Assembly (NCBI RefSeq): GCF_001612685.1 | Contig: NZ_BDAY01000024.1 | Coordinates: 1-64,000 of the forward strand | From: Nocardia altamirensis NBRC 108246 | GTDB taxonomy: Bacteria; Actinomycetota; Actinomycetes; Mycobacteriales; Mycobacteriaceae | Direction: 5' to 3' | DNA: 64,000 nucleotides | Shown here: positions 35,139 through 43,484 of the stretch, piece by piece | How the letters are laid out: the number at the start of each line of letters is the position of its first letter | How positions within the stretch are numbered: the first letter of the stretch is position 1 | Position numbers and translations under genes: made by a program | Notes under the pieces: model-generated | Database searches by the model: none | What the model was told of the DNA's origin: nothing | What the model saw: only the letters and a program-made list of their open reading frames with translations

Positions 35139-35438
35139 ATGGTCACCCGGGCACAGCTGATGGCGTATGCGGTTCTCGCATTCGTCCTGCCTGCCCTCGT
35201 GCTGTTCACGGCACCGGCGAGCGAGCCGGGTTCGGTGGCCGTCGTCGGTTTCGTCGCGGCGTCGCTGATCGTCGCCTTCGCGACCGTGCACCCGGCAGGC
35301 AGCCTGCCGCTCGCGCCGGTCCGTTCCGGGCCGCCGCCGTCCGCGCAGCGGCGCAGGCGCGGCTCCTTCCTGCGCCAGAGCAATCCCGACACCGCGGGTC
35401 GTCCGCGCCCACGAGCACCAGGGTTCGCGATCGCCTGA
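35139..35438 (+). CDS. Small DUF6412-like membrane protein
   Basis: A 99-aa protein with two hydrophobic helices (LMAYAVLAFVLPALVLFTA, about 7-25, and VAVVGFVAASLIVAFA, about 33-48) and a Pro/Arg-rich cytoplasmic tail. A gene of this kind (DUF6412, from memory) commonly precedes an extra YidC in actinobacteria, as here. TATGCT (35127-35132) lies 6 nt before the ATG at 35139, indicating a leaderless transcript and deciding against the longer GTG-started form. Possibly a partner or regulator of the insertase. Confidence 0.7.
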   Translation: MVTRAQLMAYAVLAFVLPALVLFTAPASEPGSVAVVGFVAASLIVAFATVHPAGSLPLAPVRSGPPPSAQRRRRGSFLRQSNPDTAGRPRPRAPGFAIA

Positions 35439-35528
35439 CGCCGACTCCGCAGTCGCGGGGTGGCGTCGGCGTTCTCGTCGACCCTTCCGTTCTCGTGCGC
35501 ACACGCACGCCCACAGTCAGGTGCTCTC

Positions 35529-36413
35529 ATGCTCGACTTCGTTTACTACCCGGTGTCCGCCATTCTCTGGTTGTGGCACTACGTCTTCGGCGCCGCCCTC
35601 GGACCCGCGAGCGCGCTCGCCTGGGTGCTTTCGGTCATCTTTCTCGTCCTCACCCTCCGCGCCGTGCTGTTCCTGCCTTTTCTGCGGCAGGCCCGCACCC
35701 AGGCGATGGTCAAGAAATTGCAGCCGAAGGTCGACGGCCTGAAGAAAAAGTACGCCAACGATCGCAGGCAGCAGGCGACCGAAATACAGAAACTGTATAA
35801 GGCCAACGGCATCAATACCTTTGCGACATTGATTCCGATGATCGGGCAGATATTGATATTCATCGGGCTGTTCCACGTGCTGCGCTCGTTCGATCGCACC
35901 GCCGCGGTCGGTCACCTACCGTTCCAGGCCATCGCGACACCGATGACGCCGGAAGCGAACGCGATGACACCCAATTACGTCTTCGGCGCCGCGGACGTCC
36001 GATCCTTCCTGCAGGCAAAGATATTCGGCGCGCCGTTGTCGGCGACACTCTTCGGTGCGGGCGAGCTGCTGGCAACCGTGGCGGCGATCGCCGTCCCGCT
36101 CATGGTGATCGCCGCCGTCGCAACGCATTTCACCGGTCGCGTGTCGTTCGCGCGGCAGGAGACCCCGGCGCAGCTCGCCCTGATGCGTCCGCTGACACTG
36201 TGGGTCTTCCCCGCGGGAGCCATGATCGGCGGGGCGGTGCTTCCGGTGGCGATCCTGCTCTACTTCGTCACCAACAACGCGTGGACCCTGGCCCAGCAGC
36301 ACTTCGTCTACCGTCGGCTCGACGCCGAGGCGGCCGCCGAGACACAGCGCGTCGCCGCGGCGCGCGCCGCGACCGCACCGAAGCCGGGGGCCAAACCCGT
36401 TCGGCGCAAATGA
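35529..36413 (+). CDS. YidC/Oxa1 family membrane protein insertase (second-copy type)
   Basis: A 294-aa insertase. The first membrane segment is followed by the YidC core VLTLRAVLFLPFLRQARTQAMVKKLQPKVDGLKKKYANDRRQQATEIQKLYKANGIN (about residues 37-95), the conserved helix with the hydrophilic-groove Arg and the cytoplasmic helical hairpin. Four further hydrophobic helices follow, ending in LLYFVTNNAWTLAQQHFVYRR. It is not in the rnpA-yidC-jag context of the housekeeping copy, so it is likely the auxiliary paralogue. The ATG at 35529 gives a normal N-terminus. It lies 90 bp after the DUF6412-like gene. Confidence 0.88.
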   Translation: MLDFVYYPVSAILWLWHYVFGAALGPASALAWVLSVIFLVLTLRAVLFLPFLRQARTQAMVKKLQPKVDGLKKKYANDRRQQATEIQKLYKANGINTFATLIPMIGQILIFIGLFHVLRSFDRTAAVGHLPFQAIATPMTPEANAMTPNYVFGAADVRSFLQAKIFGAPLSATLFGAGELLATVAAIAVPLMVIAAVATHFTGRVSFARQETPAQLALMRPLTLWVFPAGAMIGGAVLPVAILLYFVTNNAWTLAQQHFVYRRLDAEAAAETQRVAAARAATAPKPGAKPVRRK

Positions 36414-36419
36414 CGTTCG

Positions 36420-37331
36420 TCATCGGCGCAGCTCGAACGGCGCGGTCAGCCGTTCGAGCTTGTGCGGGTTGCGGATCACGTTGATGCGGGCGATCCGGCC
36501 GTCCTCGATCACAAAGGTGACCGCGGCGTCGAGCGTGCCCCAAGGATCGAGCCTGGCCCCGACCGCGCCGTTGACCGCAATCGTGCTGAGCGCCATGCCG
36601 GGCGCGAACTGCGGAAAGCGGGACAGCAGTGCGGCAACGCGCTGGTGGCCCGCGATCGGCCGCAGGACCGACTGCACAATGCCGCCACCGTCGGAGACCA
36701 GGACGACATCCGGGGCGAGCACGTCGAGCAGGGCCTGCACGTCGCCCGTGTTCATCGCCGCGATGAACCGGGCGACCACCTCGTGCTGTTCGCGCTGGCT
36801 CACCGCCATGCGCGGACGCCGAGCGGCCACATGCTTGCGCGCCCGGTTCGCGATCTGCCGGACGGCGGCTTCGGATTTGCCGACGGCCTCGGCGATTTCG
36901 TCATACGGCACCTCGAACACCTCGCGCAGCACGAAGACCGCGCGCTCGGCCGGACCGAGCGTTTCCAGCACGGTGAGCATCGCGATCGAGACGCTCTCGG
37001 CGAGCTCGACATCCTCGGCCACGTCGGGACTGGTCAGCAGCGGCTCGGGCAGCCATTCGCCGACATAGTCCTCGCGCTGGCGCGCCAGCGTCCGCAGCCG
37101 GTTGAGCGCCTGCCTGGTGACCATTCTGACCAGGTAGGCGCGCGGGTCGCGCACCTCAGCGCGCGCGGGGTCGCCGATATCGGCCCAGCGCAGCCAGGTT
37201 TCCTGCACGACGTCCTCGGCATCGGCGGCCGAGCCGAGCATCTCGTAGGCGACGGTGAACAGCAGGCTACGGTGCGCGACGAACGGCTCGGTGGCGGCGC
37301 CGGCCGCCACACTCCGGGTCCGGCTTGCCAT
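36420..37331 (-). CDS. ECF41-group sigma factor with SnoaL-like C-terminal domain (SigJ type)
   Basis: A 303-aa extracytoplasmic-function sigma factor. Region 2 (HRSLLFTVAYEMLGSAADAEDVVQETWLRWA, about residues 19-49) and region 4 (VFVLREVFEVPYDEIAEAVGKSEAAVRQIANRARKHV) are followed by a SnoaL-like domain. The three ECF41 hallmarks are present: WLPEP in the linker, DGGG in the C-terminal domain, and NPHKL near the end. In this group the C-terminal extension replaces a separate anti-sigma factor. The ATG at 37331 has GGAGG 4 nt upstream. A matching autoregulatory promoter lies just upstream. Confidence 0.93.
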   Translation of the reverse strand: MASRTRSVAAGAATEPFVAHRSLLFTVAYEMLGSAADAEDVVQETWLRWADIGDPARAEVRDPRAYLVRMVTRQALNRLRTLARQREDYVGEWLPEPLLTSPDVAEDVELAESVSIAMLTVLETLGPAERAVFVLREVFEVPYDEIAEAVGKSEAAVRQIANRARKHVAARRPRMAVSQREQHEVVARFIAAMNTGDVQALLDVLAPDVVLVSDGGGIVQSVLRPIAGHQRVAALLSRFPQFAPGMALSTIAVNGAVGARLDPWGTLDAAVTFVIEDGRIARINVIRNPHKLERLTAPFELRR

Positions 37332-37364
37332 ATGTCCTCCAGGTGCGTTCGGTTCCGACACTAA

Positions 37365-37391
37365 GACACCGGCCGGGAACCGTTTGTGACA
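37365..37391 (-). promoter_or_regulatory. ECF41-type autoregulatory promoter
   Basis: On the minus strand TGTCACA (37385-37391) is followed after 16 nt by TGTC (37365-37368). The published ECF41 consensus, as I recall it, is TGTCACA - about 16 nt - CGTC, so the -35 is exact and the -10 differs by one base. Confidence 0.65.
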
Positions 37392-37406
37392 CCTGATGGC
37401 GAAAAC

Positions 37407-37790
37407 CTAGTCCTTCGCGGGACTCGCCTCGACGTAGTACCGCACCGCGAGCGTCCGCAACCAGGCGCGGACGGCGGCGGGCGCCCAGCTCATCTTGGGG
37501 TCCTGATGGACGACCGGGTCGGTCAGCTCGATCTCTTTGCCACGCACCTGGAGGCTGAAATCGCCTGCGGCGCAGATATTCTTGAGCCAGTCGACGTCAC
37601 GACCGTAGGTCAGCGCGATGCGATAGACCCCGTCACGATGGAACACCGAGACCGGAGTTCGATAGGCGCGACCCGATTTTCGGCCCTTGTGCGTCACCAG
37701 GGCGAAGCCGGGCGCGCGGCCCGCGAACAGCCCCGCGGCGGGGTTGGTGGCATATCGGTTGAATTTCGCCAGCGTGCGGGGAAGCACCAT
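37407..37790 (-). CDS. Deazaflavin (F420)-dependent nitroreductase-family protein
   Basis: A 127-aa single-domain split-barrel protein of the Ddn/FDOR-A type. THKGRKSGRAYRTPVSVFHRDG (about residues 33-54) is the characteristic F420-phosphate-binding segment, and YGRDVDWLKNICAAGDFSLQVRGKEI (about 62-87) the second signature. It probably uses F420H2 to reduce quinones, nitro compounds or unsaturated lipids. ATG at 37790 with a GAGAGG site 9 nt upstream. It ends 15 nt before the ECF41 promoter and points toward the sigma gene. ECF41 genes commonly sit beside an oxidoreductase, so it may be linked to that regulon. Confidence 0.85.
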   Translation of the reverse strand: MVLPRTLAKFNRYATNPAAGLFAGRAPGFALVTHKGRKSGRAYRTPVSVFHRDGVYRIALTYGRDVDWLKNICAAGDFSLQVRGKEIELTDPVVHQDPKMSWAPAAVRAWLRTLAVRYYVEASPAKD

Positions 37791-37842
37791 CGGCGCGGTC
37801 CTCTCTGGAGGGGTCGTGCGCCGCCCACGTTACCCTCGACCG

Positions 37843-38373
37843 GTGTCAGTGCAGAACACCGAAATGATCGCGGTTTACGACGCCGATGGCCACCCGGTCG
37901 GGTCCGCCGACCGCGCAACGGTCTATCGCGAGGGCCGCTGGCACGCCAGTGCAGGCGTGCTGGTGCGCTCGGGCGACGGCGAACGGATCTACGTGCATCG
38001 GCGCACCGACACCAAGATGGTGTTCGCGGGGATGCACGATTGTTTGGCGGGCGGCGTGGTCGAACCGGGGGAATCTCCGGCGAATACCGCGGTCAGGGAG
38101 CTCGCCGAGGAGCTCGGCATCACGGTGTTGGCGGCAGGCGCGGCGCCGCGGCCGCTGGCCCGCGTTTCCTGGGACGGCAGGTGGCAGGGCAGACCCATGC
38201 GCTGCCACCTTTTCGCCTATGAGCTGCGTTATGACGGACCCATCCGTCATCAGCCCGAAGAGATCGCCGATGGCTGGTGGTGGACCGATGCGCAATTGCG
38301 CGCCCACCTCAGCGATCCGGAGTGGCCGTTCGTGCCGGACACCCGGGTGTTCGTCGACGATCTGCTCACCTGA
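37843..38373 (+). CDS. NUDIX hydrolase (IPP-isomerase-like subgroup)
   Basis: A 176-aa protein. The opening MIAVYDADGHPVGSADRATVYREGRWHASAGVLV is typical of the Idi-like NUDIX subgroup found with YfcD. The NUDIX box GGVVEPGESPANTAVRELAEELGI (about residues 67-90) fits the consensus. Such proteins hydrolyse unidentified diphosphates; true isomerase activity is not implied. TACCCT (37831-37836) is 6 nt before the GTG at 37843, the leaderless pattern. Confidence 0.85.
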   Translation: MSVQNTEMIAVYDADGHPVGSADRATVYREGRWHASAGVLVRSGDGERIYVHRRTDTKMVFAGMHDCLAGGVVEPGESPANTAVRELAEELGITVLAAGAAPRPLARVSWDGRWQGRPMRCHLFAYELRYDGPIRHQPEEIADGWWWTDAQLRAHLSDPEWPFVPDTRVFVDDLLT

Positions 38374-38381
38374 TCAAGCGG

Positions 38382-38453
38382 TCAGGATGCGCTGCCGCTG
38401 CCCTGCTGCAGGAGGGTGGTGAGGATGTTGGTGAACACGCTGAGGATTTCCAT
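38382..38453 (-). CDS. Putative 23-aa hydrophobic peptide
   Basis: A short ORF from ATG 38453 preceded at 4 nt by CGGAG. It encodes an amphipathic, hydrophobic segment (MEILSVFTNILTTLLQQ) and a Gly/Ser tail, ending 9 nt from the convergent NUDIX stop codon. It follows the AIM24 gene by 100 nt on the same strand. The composition recalls very short membrane-active or porin-like peptides of mycolate bacteria, but I recognise no family. The support is the ribosome site, the clean amphipathic pattern, and a gap otherwise lacking a gene. Confidence 0.45.
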   Translation of the reverse strand: MEILSVFTNILTTLLQQGSGSAS

Positions 38454-38553
38454 TTTTCTCCGTTGCTAGAGATATCGGTGGGGCACCGGAGCTTTGACGA
38501 CGGACATGACTTCCGCCTGAACTCAGAGCGAACACACGGTCGCCGCGCTCCAT

Positions 38554-39234
38554 TTACCCGGAGGAGGCTACCGAACTGGCCCACGCGGCGAAAGCGCCGG
38601 GGTTGCGCGTTTGCAACAGCACCCGGCCCGGTCCGACGAAGTCGAAGACGAAGCCCTCGCCGGACTTCAGCGACTGGATCGATCGGCCGGACACCGCGCG
38701 CCGGATGGTGAAGTTCATCGACAAGTCGTATGCCACAACATGTCCGGTGTCGATGGTGATCGGCTCGCCCGCTTGCAGGTCGATCACGTCGATCGCGCCG
38801 AAGACGCCGACCACGATCTCGCCGTCACCGTGCGCGCGCAACCCGAAGCCGCCCTCGCCGCCGAACAGGTTCGCGAACCCGCCCCACTTGCTTTCCACCT
38901 GCACCCCATGGGAATTCGCGATCCAGCCGCCGCGGCTGATGAAGAACGGGCGGTCCGGGGTGATCTGCAGGTTCAGCATGTCGCCTGGCAAGGCGGGCGC
39001 CACATCCACCCAGCCGCCCTGGGCGGGCGCGGTGAACGTGGAGACGAAGAACGACTCCCCCGCAAGCACCGACCGCTTGAGCCCGGCCAAGATGCCGCCT
39101 TCGGCCTTGGCCTGCAATGTGACTCCCGCCGAGTGGGCAACCATGGCGCCGCTCTCGACCCGCATCGGCTCGCCGCTCGCGAGGAAGCACCGCGCGATGG
39201 TCGAGGCAGGGTTGTGGCGCAGTTGTACCTTCAT
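38554..39234 (-). CDS. AIM24 family protein
   Basis: A 226-aa protein of the TIGR00266/AIM24 family, a beta-rich fold found in bacteria and in mitochondria. Landmarks: the Gly-rich SGEPMRVESGAMVAHSAGVTL (about residues 20-40), GLKRSVLAGESFFVSTFTA (about 51-69), and GEGFVFDFVGPGRVLLQTRNP near the C-terminus. No catalytic residues are known. The family is often linked to envelope or stress functions without proof. ATG at 39234 with no strong ribosome site. Confidence 0.88.
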   Translation of the reverse strand: MKVQLRHNPASTIARCFLASGEPMRVESGAMVAHSAGVTLQAKAEGGILAGLKRSVLAGESFFVSTFTAPAQGGWVDVAPALPGDMLNLQITPDRPFFISRGGWIANSHGVQVESKWGGFANLFGGEGGFGLRAHGDGEIVVGVFGAIDVIDLQAGEPITIDTGHVVAYDLSMNFTIRRAVSGRSIQSLKSGEGFVFDFVGPGRVLLQTRNPGAFAAWASSVASSG

Positions 39235-39327
39235 ATCCGCCGACCCTACCGCCTGATTCGCGCCACGCGGGTGCCCACACCGACCCCAGTATCGGGGGTA
39301 TCGAATCCGGGCCCGACCACCGAGTAC

Positions 39328-39696
39328 TCAGCCGAGCGAGCGCAGCGTGTCGTCGTCGCGGGCGACGACCGCGCCGCCGTCGGCGGTCAGCACGATCGGG
39401 CGCTGGATGAGCTTCGGGTGCTCGGCCAGCGCGGCGAGCCAGCGGTCCCGGTCGGCGGGCGTGCGGCCCCAGGTCGACATGCCGAGATCCTTCGCGATCT
39501 GCTCGCCGGTGCGGGTGATGTCCCACGGCTCGGCGCCGAGTCGCTGCAGCACGGCCGCGAGTTCCGCGGTGGTCGGCGGCTCGTCGAGGTAGCGGCGCAC
39601 CGTGTACTCGACACCCACCGCGTCCAGGTGCGCGGTCGCGTTGCGGCTCTTGGTGCACCGCGGGTTGTGCCAGATCTCTGTCTGCCCAGATGTCAT
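39328..39696 (-). CDS. ArsC-family (glutaredoxin-like) reductase
   Basis: A 122-aa thioredoxin-fold protein. The catalytic Cys is in NPRCTKSRNA (residues about 11-20), and the C-terminal RPIVLTADGGAVVARDD segment carries the Arg/Pro of the ArsC family. LAALAEHPKLIQRP is the conserved region before it. It could be a glutathione/mycothiol-linked arsenate reductase, but no arsenic genes adjoin it (the arsR-arsM pair lies 19 kb away) and many homologues are uncharacterised. ATG at 39696 with TACGCT 6 nt upstream; the longer frame upstream is Arg-rich and not conserved. Confidence 0.85.
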   Translation of the reverse strand: MTSGQTEIWHNPRCTKSRNATAHLDAVGVEYTVRRYLDEPPTTAELAAVLQRLGAEPWDITRTGEQIAKDLGMSTWGRTPADRDRWLAALAEHPKLIQRPIVLTADGGAVVARDDDTLRSLG

Positions 39697-39806
39697 GTGG
39701 AAAGCGTACCGAGCACGGCTGACTCGCCGAGGAATCGCCGCCTGACGCGGACGATCCGCGGTCACGTCCCGGACCCGGGTGCGCGGCGCCCACTAGACTC
39801 GATTCG

Positions 39807-41273
39807 ATGCGTTACCAACTTCGCCCGATCAACACGCTCGATCATCGGCTTGTGGAGCGCACCGCGCGCTGGCGCTCCACGCCCGCCGACCGATCCCTGC
39901 GCACCCTGACCATCAGCGCCAATCACAGCCGCCTCTGGATGGCGATCGCCGCCGGACTCTTCGTCGCGGGCGGCCGCGCGCAGCGACGCGCCGCCGTGCG
40001 CGGGCTCGTCGCGGTGAGCCTGGCCAGCGGCATGGCCAACGGTGTCGGCAAACCGCTGTTCCCGCGCCGCCGCCCGCCGGTCGAAGCGGTGCCGCTGCAG
40101 CGGCGGCTCGTCAAACCGCCTCAGTCGTCCTCGTTTCCGTCCGGCCATGCCGCCTCGGCGGCGGCCTTCGTCACCGCGGTGGCGCTCGAAGCCCCGAAGA
40201 CGGCCGCGGTGCTCGCGCCCGTCGCGGCGGCGGTCGCCTATTCGCGCGTGCACGTCGGCGTGCACTGGCCCACCGATGTGCTGGCCGGTGCCGCACTGGG
40301 TTCCGGTGTCGCACTGGCCACCCGGCGCTGGTGGGCAGTGCGTGACGACGAGCCCGCCGACCTCGGCGACACCAAGCGCACCGATCCGCTGCCCGGCGGG
40401 CACGGGCTGCTGCTCGTCGTCAACCCGGCCTCGGGCAGCAGTGACGGCGGCGAACAACTCGCCATGCTGAACGCGCGACTGCCCGAGGCTCAGCTGCTCG
40501 AGCTCGACGGCGACACAGACCTCAGCACAGAGCTCGACCGCAGGGTGCGCGGCGGCGGCATCGCGGCCCTCGGCGTGGTCGGCGGCGACGGAACGGTGTC
40601 CGCGGTCGCCGAAGCCGCTGTGCGACACGGCATTCCGCTTGCGGTGTTCGCGGGCGGGACGCTCAATCATTTCGCAAGGGATATCGGTGTCGAGGATCCC
40701 GAGACCACCTTCGCTGCCCTCGAATCGGGTCAGCTCGTGCTCATCGACACCGCCCGCGTCCGGTTGGACGGCGCCGCGGAGCAGGTGTTCGTCAACACGG
40801 CGAGCCTCGGCGGATACCCCGACTTCGTGCGCTTGCGGGAACGCTGGGAGAAGCGGGTCGGCAAGTGGCCCGCGGCGGGATTCTCGATGCTGCGCGTGCT
40901 GTTTCGCGCAGCGCCGCTGCACGCCGACGTCGACGGCAGGCGCAGCGCACTCTGGATGTTGTTCGTCGGCAACGGGGCCTACCATCCGGCGGATCAGATC
41001 CCGATGTCGCGCCCGCGACTGCACGACGGGACACTCGACATCCGTTATCTCCGTGCCGATCTCACCCTGTCTCGGACCCGCCTGATCTGGGCGACGTTCA
41101 CCGGAACGCTGGATCGCTCGGCGACCTACGTGCATCGGCGGGTCGCACAGCTCGACGTCAGCGTCGACGGCGCCCCGGTGTCGCTGGCCACCGACGGCGA
41201 AGTCGGCCACCGCGCAATGCGATTGGACTTCGCCAGCCGGCCTGCCGCACTTGCCGTGTTCCGCGCGCAGTAA
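39807..41273 (+). CDS. PAP2 phosphatase / diacylglycerol kinase fusion
   Basis: A 488-aa two-domain lipid enzyme. Residues 1-180 form a PAP2 phosphatase: GKPLFPRRRPP (K-x6-RP motif), SSFPSGHAA and SRVHVGVHWPTD give the full phosphatase signature. Residues about 200-488 are a DAGK catalytic domain (LLLVVNPASGSSDGG, VVGGDGTVSAV, FAGGTLNHFARDIG). Together they could interconvert phosphatidate-type lipids and diacylglycerol, or act on prenyl and sphingoid-like substrates. TAGACT lies 7 nt before the ATG at 39807. It is one of several lipid- or envelope-related genes here. Confidence 0.92.
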   Translation: MRYQLRPINTLDHRLVERTARWRSTPADRSLRTLTISANHSRLWMAIAAGLFVAGGRAQRRAAVRGLVAVSLASGMANGVGKPLFPRRRPPVEAVPLQRRLVKPPQSSSFPSGHAASAAAFVTAVALEAPKTAAVLAPVAAAVAYSRVHVGVHWPTDVLAGAALGSGVALATRRWWAVRDDEPADLGDTKRTDPLPGGHGLLLVVNPASGSSDGGEQLAMLNARLPEAQLLELDGDTDLSTELDRRVRGGGIAALGVVGGDGTVSAVAEAAVRHGIPLAVFAGGTLNHFARDIGVEDPETTFAALESGQLVLIDTARVRLDGAAEQVFVNTASLGGYPDFVRLRERWEKRVGKWPAAGFSMLRVLFRAAPLHADVDGRRSALWMLFVGNGAYHPADQIPMSRPRLHDGTLDIRYLRADLTLSRTRLIWATFTGTLDRSATYVHRRVAQLDVSVDGAPVSLATDGEVGHRAMRLDFASRPAALAVFRAQ

Positions 41274-41289
41274 CCGGCAACCGACGCCG

Positions 41290-42825
41290 CTACAGGTGCA
41301 TCAGCGCTGGCCACACCTGCGACCACGGGTGGCGCTGCCCGCTGCATTTCCAGATGACCACGTCCTGGGTGTTGCCGGGATAGCCGAGGCGCGAGTTCAC
41401 CTTGCCGACGGGTGTCACGTGCTCGAAATCCCACCGCAGGAACGCCTCGTTCATGGCGACGGCGAGCACCACCGGCGCGGCATCGGGCGGGGTGCCGAAG
41501 TAGCCGTAGCCGCGACTCGGACTGTAGATCGGCGGCAGCTCATCGCGCGCCAGCTGATCCAAAGCGCTTGACTGCCAGTAGGTGTCGGTGATGATCACGG
41601 CGCCCGCTCGCTCCGCAGGCGGCAGCTCGTCGGCGACGCGGCGGACCTCGTCGGCCAACTCGTGCCAGCCGAACTCGCCGTAGACCCCGATGTTGATGGT
41701 GGCCTCCGCGTCATCGGCGGGCGGCGAGATCTCCGACGCAGGCCGCCACGGCGTCGACCACAGCACGAACATCGTCGCGGCGAGCGCCAACACCGCGCCG
41801 GCGCCGGTCAGCAACCGCCGCGGGGTGTCACGCCATCCGCTGGCCAATTCCGCGAGGCCGACCGCGCCCGCCGCAAGCACCACACCGAACATGCCTGCCA
41901 CGTAGTAGATCCGCCCGCCGATCACCAGGAAGATCGCGACCAGGACGAGCAGCGTCGCGCCGAGGAACCGGTACGGCCGCAGCGACGGGTTGCGCAGCAG
42001 CGCCCACACGCCGTACAGCAGCACCACCGCGCCGAGGTATCCGGCGGTCAGCACCGCGAGCGGAACGAACATCGCCCTGCCGCCGAGAATGCCCTGCTCG
42101 CCGCTGATCACCTCGCCCATCGCCAGCTGCGGCCAGTCGTGTTCGGCCTGCCAGAGCAGCATCGGGACGCTCACCAGCAGCACGATCGCAGCGCCGAGCC
42201 ACAACAGTGGCCTGCGCACCAGCTCCCGCGGACCGAACACGAGCGAGGTCAGCGCGACCCCGATCCAGAAGAACGGGATCAGCCACTTCACCTGCATGTC
42301 GACCGCGGTCACCAGCGCCGCGCACAGCAGCAGCCCGTCGCGGCGGGTGCGCACCCAGCGCACCACGAGCCAGGTGATGATCACCCAGAGCACCGTGTCC
42401 ACGGCGTTGGTCGTCAGCATCTTGCCCTGCAGCAGCAGGAACGGTGAGGTCGCGTACGCGATGGCGGCCCCGAGTTGGGCGGCCCGGCCGCCGCCGAGCT
42501 CGCGGGCGATGCCTGCGGTGAGCACGATGGCCACCACCGTCAGCAGCACCACCGGCAGCCGAAGCACGAAGAACGATCCCGGCGCGATGAGGTCCATCAG
42601 CCTGGCGAGCAACGGAAGTACCGGGCCCTGGTCGGCGTAGCCGAACGCGGGATGCCGCCCGGCGGCGAGGAAGTAGAGCTCGTCGCCGAAGTAGTCGTAG
42701 CGGCTGACCGAGAACAGCAGTACCCCCGCCGCGACCGCCGCGATCACGGCGAGGCCCTTCGTCGCGAGCGGCGGGCGGACATCGGCTGCCGCGACTGGAT
42801 CCTGCCGTAGTTCGGTCTCGGTCAC
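41290..42825 (-). CDS. GT39/ArnT-like membrane glycosyltransferase
   Basis: A 511-aa polytopic protein of the GT-C fold. The N-terminal SRYDYFGDELYFLAAGRHPAFGYADQGPVLPLLARL region (about residues 40-75) contains the Asp-Glu pair in the first periplasmic loop that binds the polyprenyl-phosphate sugar. About ten membrane helices follow, then a soluble C-terminal domain with IITDTYWQSSALDQL. It transfers a sugar from a lipid carrier to an envelope acceptor on the outer face. GTG at 42825 with AGGAG upstream. A paralogue lies at 59213-60730. Confidence 0.85.
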   Translation of the reverse strand: MTETELRQDPVAAADVRPPLATKGLAVIAAVAAGVLLFSVSRYDYFGDELYFLAAGRHPAFGYADQGPVLPLLARLMDLIAPGSFFVLRLPVVLLTVVAIVLTAGIARELGGGRAAQLGAAIAYATSPFLLLQGKMLTTNAVDTVLWVIITWLVVRWVRTRRDGLLLCAALVTAVDMQVKWLIPFFWIGVALTSLVFGPRELVRRPLLWLGAAIVLLVSVPMLLWQAEHDWPQLAMGEVISGEQGILGGRAMFVPLAVLTAGYLGAVVLLYGVWALLRNPSLRPYRFLGATLLVLVAIFLVIGGRIYYVAGMFGVVLAAGAVGLAELASGWRDTPRRLLTGAGAVLALAATMFVLWSTPWRPASEISPPADDAEATINIGVYGEFGWHELADEVRRVADELPPAERAGAVIITDTYWQSSALDQLARDELPPIYSPSRGYGYFGTPPDAAPVVLAVAMNEAFLRWDFEHVTPVGKVNSRLGYPGNTQDVVIWKCSGQRHPWSQVWPALMHL

Positions 42826-42959
42826 GCCAGCTCCTGGAGGTTTTCCGGGACGGGACCGCTCGAATGTAGCGGGAAATCGCCGTGTTGCTCTGGCACCGGC
42901 CGGGCGCGTCCGCGTCATTTTGGGTGCGCCCGGCCGGATTCGAGGACGATACTTGGCTC

Positions 42960-43466
42960 ATGAGTGACCGACCAACAACCGAAAACCCTTACGGCACACC
43001 GTCCACCACCGGGCCGGAGCCGATCGGAAAGTCGCAGGCCAGGACCAACAAGATCGTGCGATCGCTGCTTCGCGTGCCGGGGATCTCCCGTGTCGTCGGC
43101 AACTATCTGATGACGCTGCACATCGTCGGGCGCAAGTCCGGCAAGCGGTACGACGTGCCGGTGGCCTACACCAAACACGACGGCAGCCTGCTGATCGGTA
43201 CCGCCCTGCGGCCGTGGGTCAAGAACCTGCAGGCCGGGGACCCGGTTCAGGTATCGCGCGGCCGTAAGCCGGAGATGTTCGTTCCGGTGGTACACACGGC
43301 CGAGCAGGACGTCATGCGGCTGTACGCGATCATCGCGGCGGACAACAAGACCAACGCGAAGTTCAACGGGATCGGCTTCACCGCCGACGGCGCGCCGAAC
43401 AAGGCCGATCTGTATCAGACCTGGCAGCTGGGCGGAGTCGTCATCGAGCTGACGCCACAGGCCTGA
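42960..43466 (+). CDS. Nitroreductase/quinone-reductase-family split-barrel protein (F420-type)
   Basis: A 168-aa protein. After a polar N-terminal tail, LMTLHIVGRKSGKRYDVPVAYTKHDGSLLIGTALRPWVKNLQAGDPVQV (about residues 51-99) shows the GRKSGK signature of deazaflavin-dependent nitroreductases. The C-terminal half (NAKFNGIGFTADGAPN) is less typical. It is longer than, and only distantly similar to, the one at 37407-37790. GATACT (42948-42953) is 6 nt before the ATG, the leaderless pattern. Confidence 0.8.
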   Translation: MSDRPTTENPYGTPSTTGPEPIGKSQARTNKIVRSLLRVPGISRVVGNYLMTLHIVGRKSGKRYDVPVAYTKHDGSLLIGTALRPWVKNLQAGDPVQVSRGRKPEMFVPVVHTAEQDVMRLYAIIAADNKTNAKFNGIGFTADGAPNKADLYQTWQLGGVVIELTPQA

Positions 43467-43484
43467 ATCTCCTGATCCGCCAGC

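Noticed and set aside
39328..39696. ArsC-like gene as part of an arsenic operon
   Set aside because: Neighbours are an AIM24 and a lipid enzyme gene; the arsR-arsM pair is 19 kb away, so a dedicated arsenate reductase role is not supported.
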